NCBI GenBank assembly: GCA_027046105.1
Contig: JALTZQ010000045.1
Span: 1-5,526, forward strand
Direction of reading: 5' to 3'
Source of the DNA: Pyrodictiaceae archaeon
GTDB lineage: Archaea; Thermoproteota; Thermoprotei_A; Sulfolobales; Pyrodictiaceae
DNA: 5,526 nt
The notes below the pieces were generated by a model that saw only the letters and a list, made by a program, of their open reading frames with translations, made no database searches and had not been told where the DNA came from. The translations under genes and the position numbers were made by a program. Positions 4,955 through 5,526 of the stretch are shown here, piece after piece; position 1 is the stretch's first letter, and every line of letters begins with the position of its first letter.

Positions 4955-5526
4955 TTAGCACTTCTTTTCCTCACGTTGCTCCAATGGCATATACTCCTTA
5001 TCCACTTCACCATCGTAGTATAAGCGTGGCCTTATGATCCTATTGTTTGCTACGTATTCGAGTAGGTGTGCTGTCCAGCCCGATACTCGTGCTATAGCGA
5101 ATATTGGCGTGTATAGCTCTATCGGTATCTTCATCGCATAGTAGACTATTGGTGCCCAGTAATCTACATTAGTACATATTCCTCGTGTCTTACACAGTCT
5201 CTCCATGACAAGCTCTTCTAGCTTCCATGCAACCTCATAGTACTTCTTAACATCACCTCCCATTTTCTCAGCAAACATCTTAGCATAATCACGGAATATT
5301 CTAGCTCTTGGATCATAGGTCTTGTAGACACGGTGTCCAGCACCCATGACTCTCCTCTTCTTGGTCTCAATATACGTCTTGAACCATTCCTCAACCTTGA
5401 CAGGGTCACCTATCTCTATGAACTGCTTCATAGCCTCCTCATTAGCCCCGCCATGTAAAGGGCCTCTTAGAGCACCTATACCCGCTGTTATCGCTGAATA
5501 ATAGTCACTTAATGTCGAACCTACTA
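4955..5526 (-). CDS. Citrate synthase, C-terminal half (runs off right edge)
   Basis: The minus-strand frame is open from the window edge to TAA at 4957-4955, giving 189 residues, about half of a typical archaeal citrate synthase. The enzyme condenses acetyl-CoA with oxaloacetate to citrate in the cytosol. The visible part has [10 protein letters not shown] (21-30, first catalytic histidine H24), GAGHRVYK (61-68, second histidine H64), NVDYW (119-123, catalytic aspartate D121), the substrate-binding FAIARVSGW (142-150, R146) and IIRPR near 163-167. All three catalytic positions are therefore intact. The preceding [18 protein letters not shown] segment is also family-typical, so the methionine at 5431 is internal and not the start. 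The short tail ends EEKKC. The N-terminal domain and promoter are outside the window. A DUF401 membrane protein follows after 103 bp on the same strand. Confidence 0.93.
   Translation of the reverse strand, partial: VGSTLSDYYSAITAGIGALRGPLHGGANEEAMKQFIEIGDPVKVEEWFKTYIETKKRRVMGAGHRVYKTYDPRARIFRDYAKMFAEKMGGDVKKYYEVAWKLEELVMERLCKTRGICTNVDYWAPIVYYAMKIPIELYTPIFAIARVSGWTAHLLEYVANNRIIRPRLYYDGEVDKEYMPLEQREEKKC

Noticed and set aside
5218..5409. Second minus-strand frame inside citrate synthase
   Set aside because: Alternate-frame shadow of citrate synthase, whose catalytic motifs are intact in the main frame.
1..5526. CRISPR arrays, insertion sequences, integrase or att sites
   Set aside because: No regularly spaced repeats, transposase motifs or long terminal inverted repeats were found.

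Overview
The window looks like a piece of a hyperthermophilic crenarchaeal chromosome, most likely Desulfurococcales and possibly Pyrodictiaceae. This is inferred from the gene families, heavy AGG/AGA, ATA and CTA codon use, frequent GTG and TTG starts, and TATA-like A/T boxes instead of bacterial -35/-10 elements. Genus-level placement is a guess.

Layout from left to right. A minus-strand P-loop ATPase runs off the left edge (only its first 84 residues are present). A 232-bp divergent spacer follows, with a good TATA box for a plus-strand GltD-like FAD/NAD(P) oxidoreductase (486-1574). That gene converges, across a 279-bp spacer rich in inverted repeats, with a minus-strand GPN-loop GTPase (1854-2624). 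Upstream of the GTPase on the same strand lies a small two-segment membrane protein gene that is broken by a one-base frameshift (2667-2944). A 158-bp divergent promoter region with a tandem 9-bp repeat separates it from a plus-strand class I methyltransferase of the archaeal protein-lysine methyltransferase (aKMT) type (3103-3669). The 3' end of the methyltransferase overlaps by 18 bp the end of a minus-strand DUF401-type membrane protein (3652-4851). The 3' half of a minus-strand citrate synthase gene (4955-5526) runs off the right edge, and it contains all three expected catalytic residues.

The genes read mostly as core or household functions: central carbon and nitrogen metabolism (citrate synthase, GltD-like reductase), a conserved GTPase, and modification of archaeal proteins. 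There are no CRISPR repeats, insertion sequences, tRNAs, phage genes or toxin-antitoxin pairs, and I see no convincing new multi-gene system. The parts most worth a second look are the frameshifted membrane protein gene, the structured convergent spacer at 1575-1853, and the odd translation-start region of the GltD-like gene.
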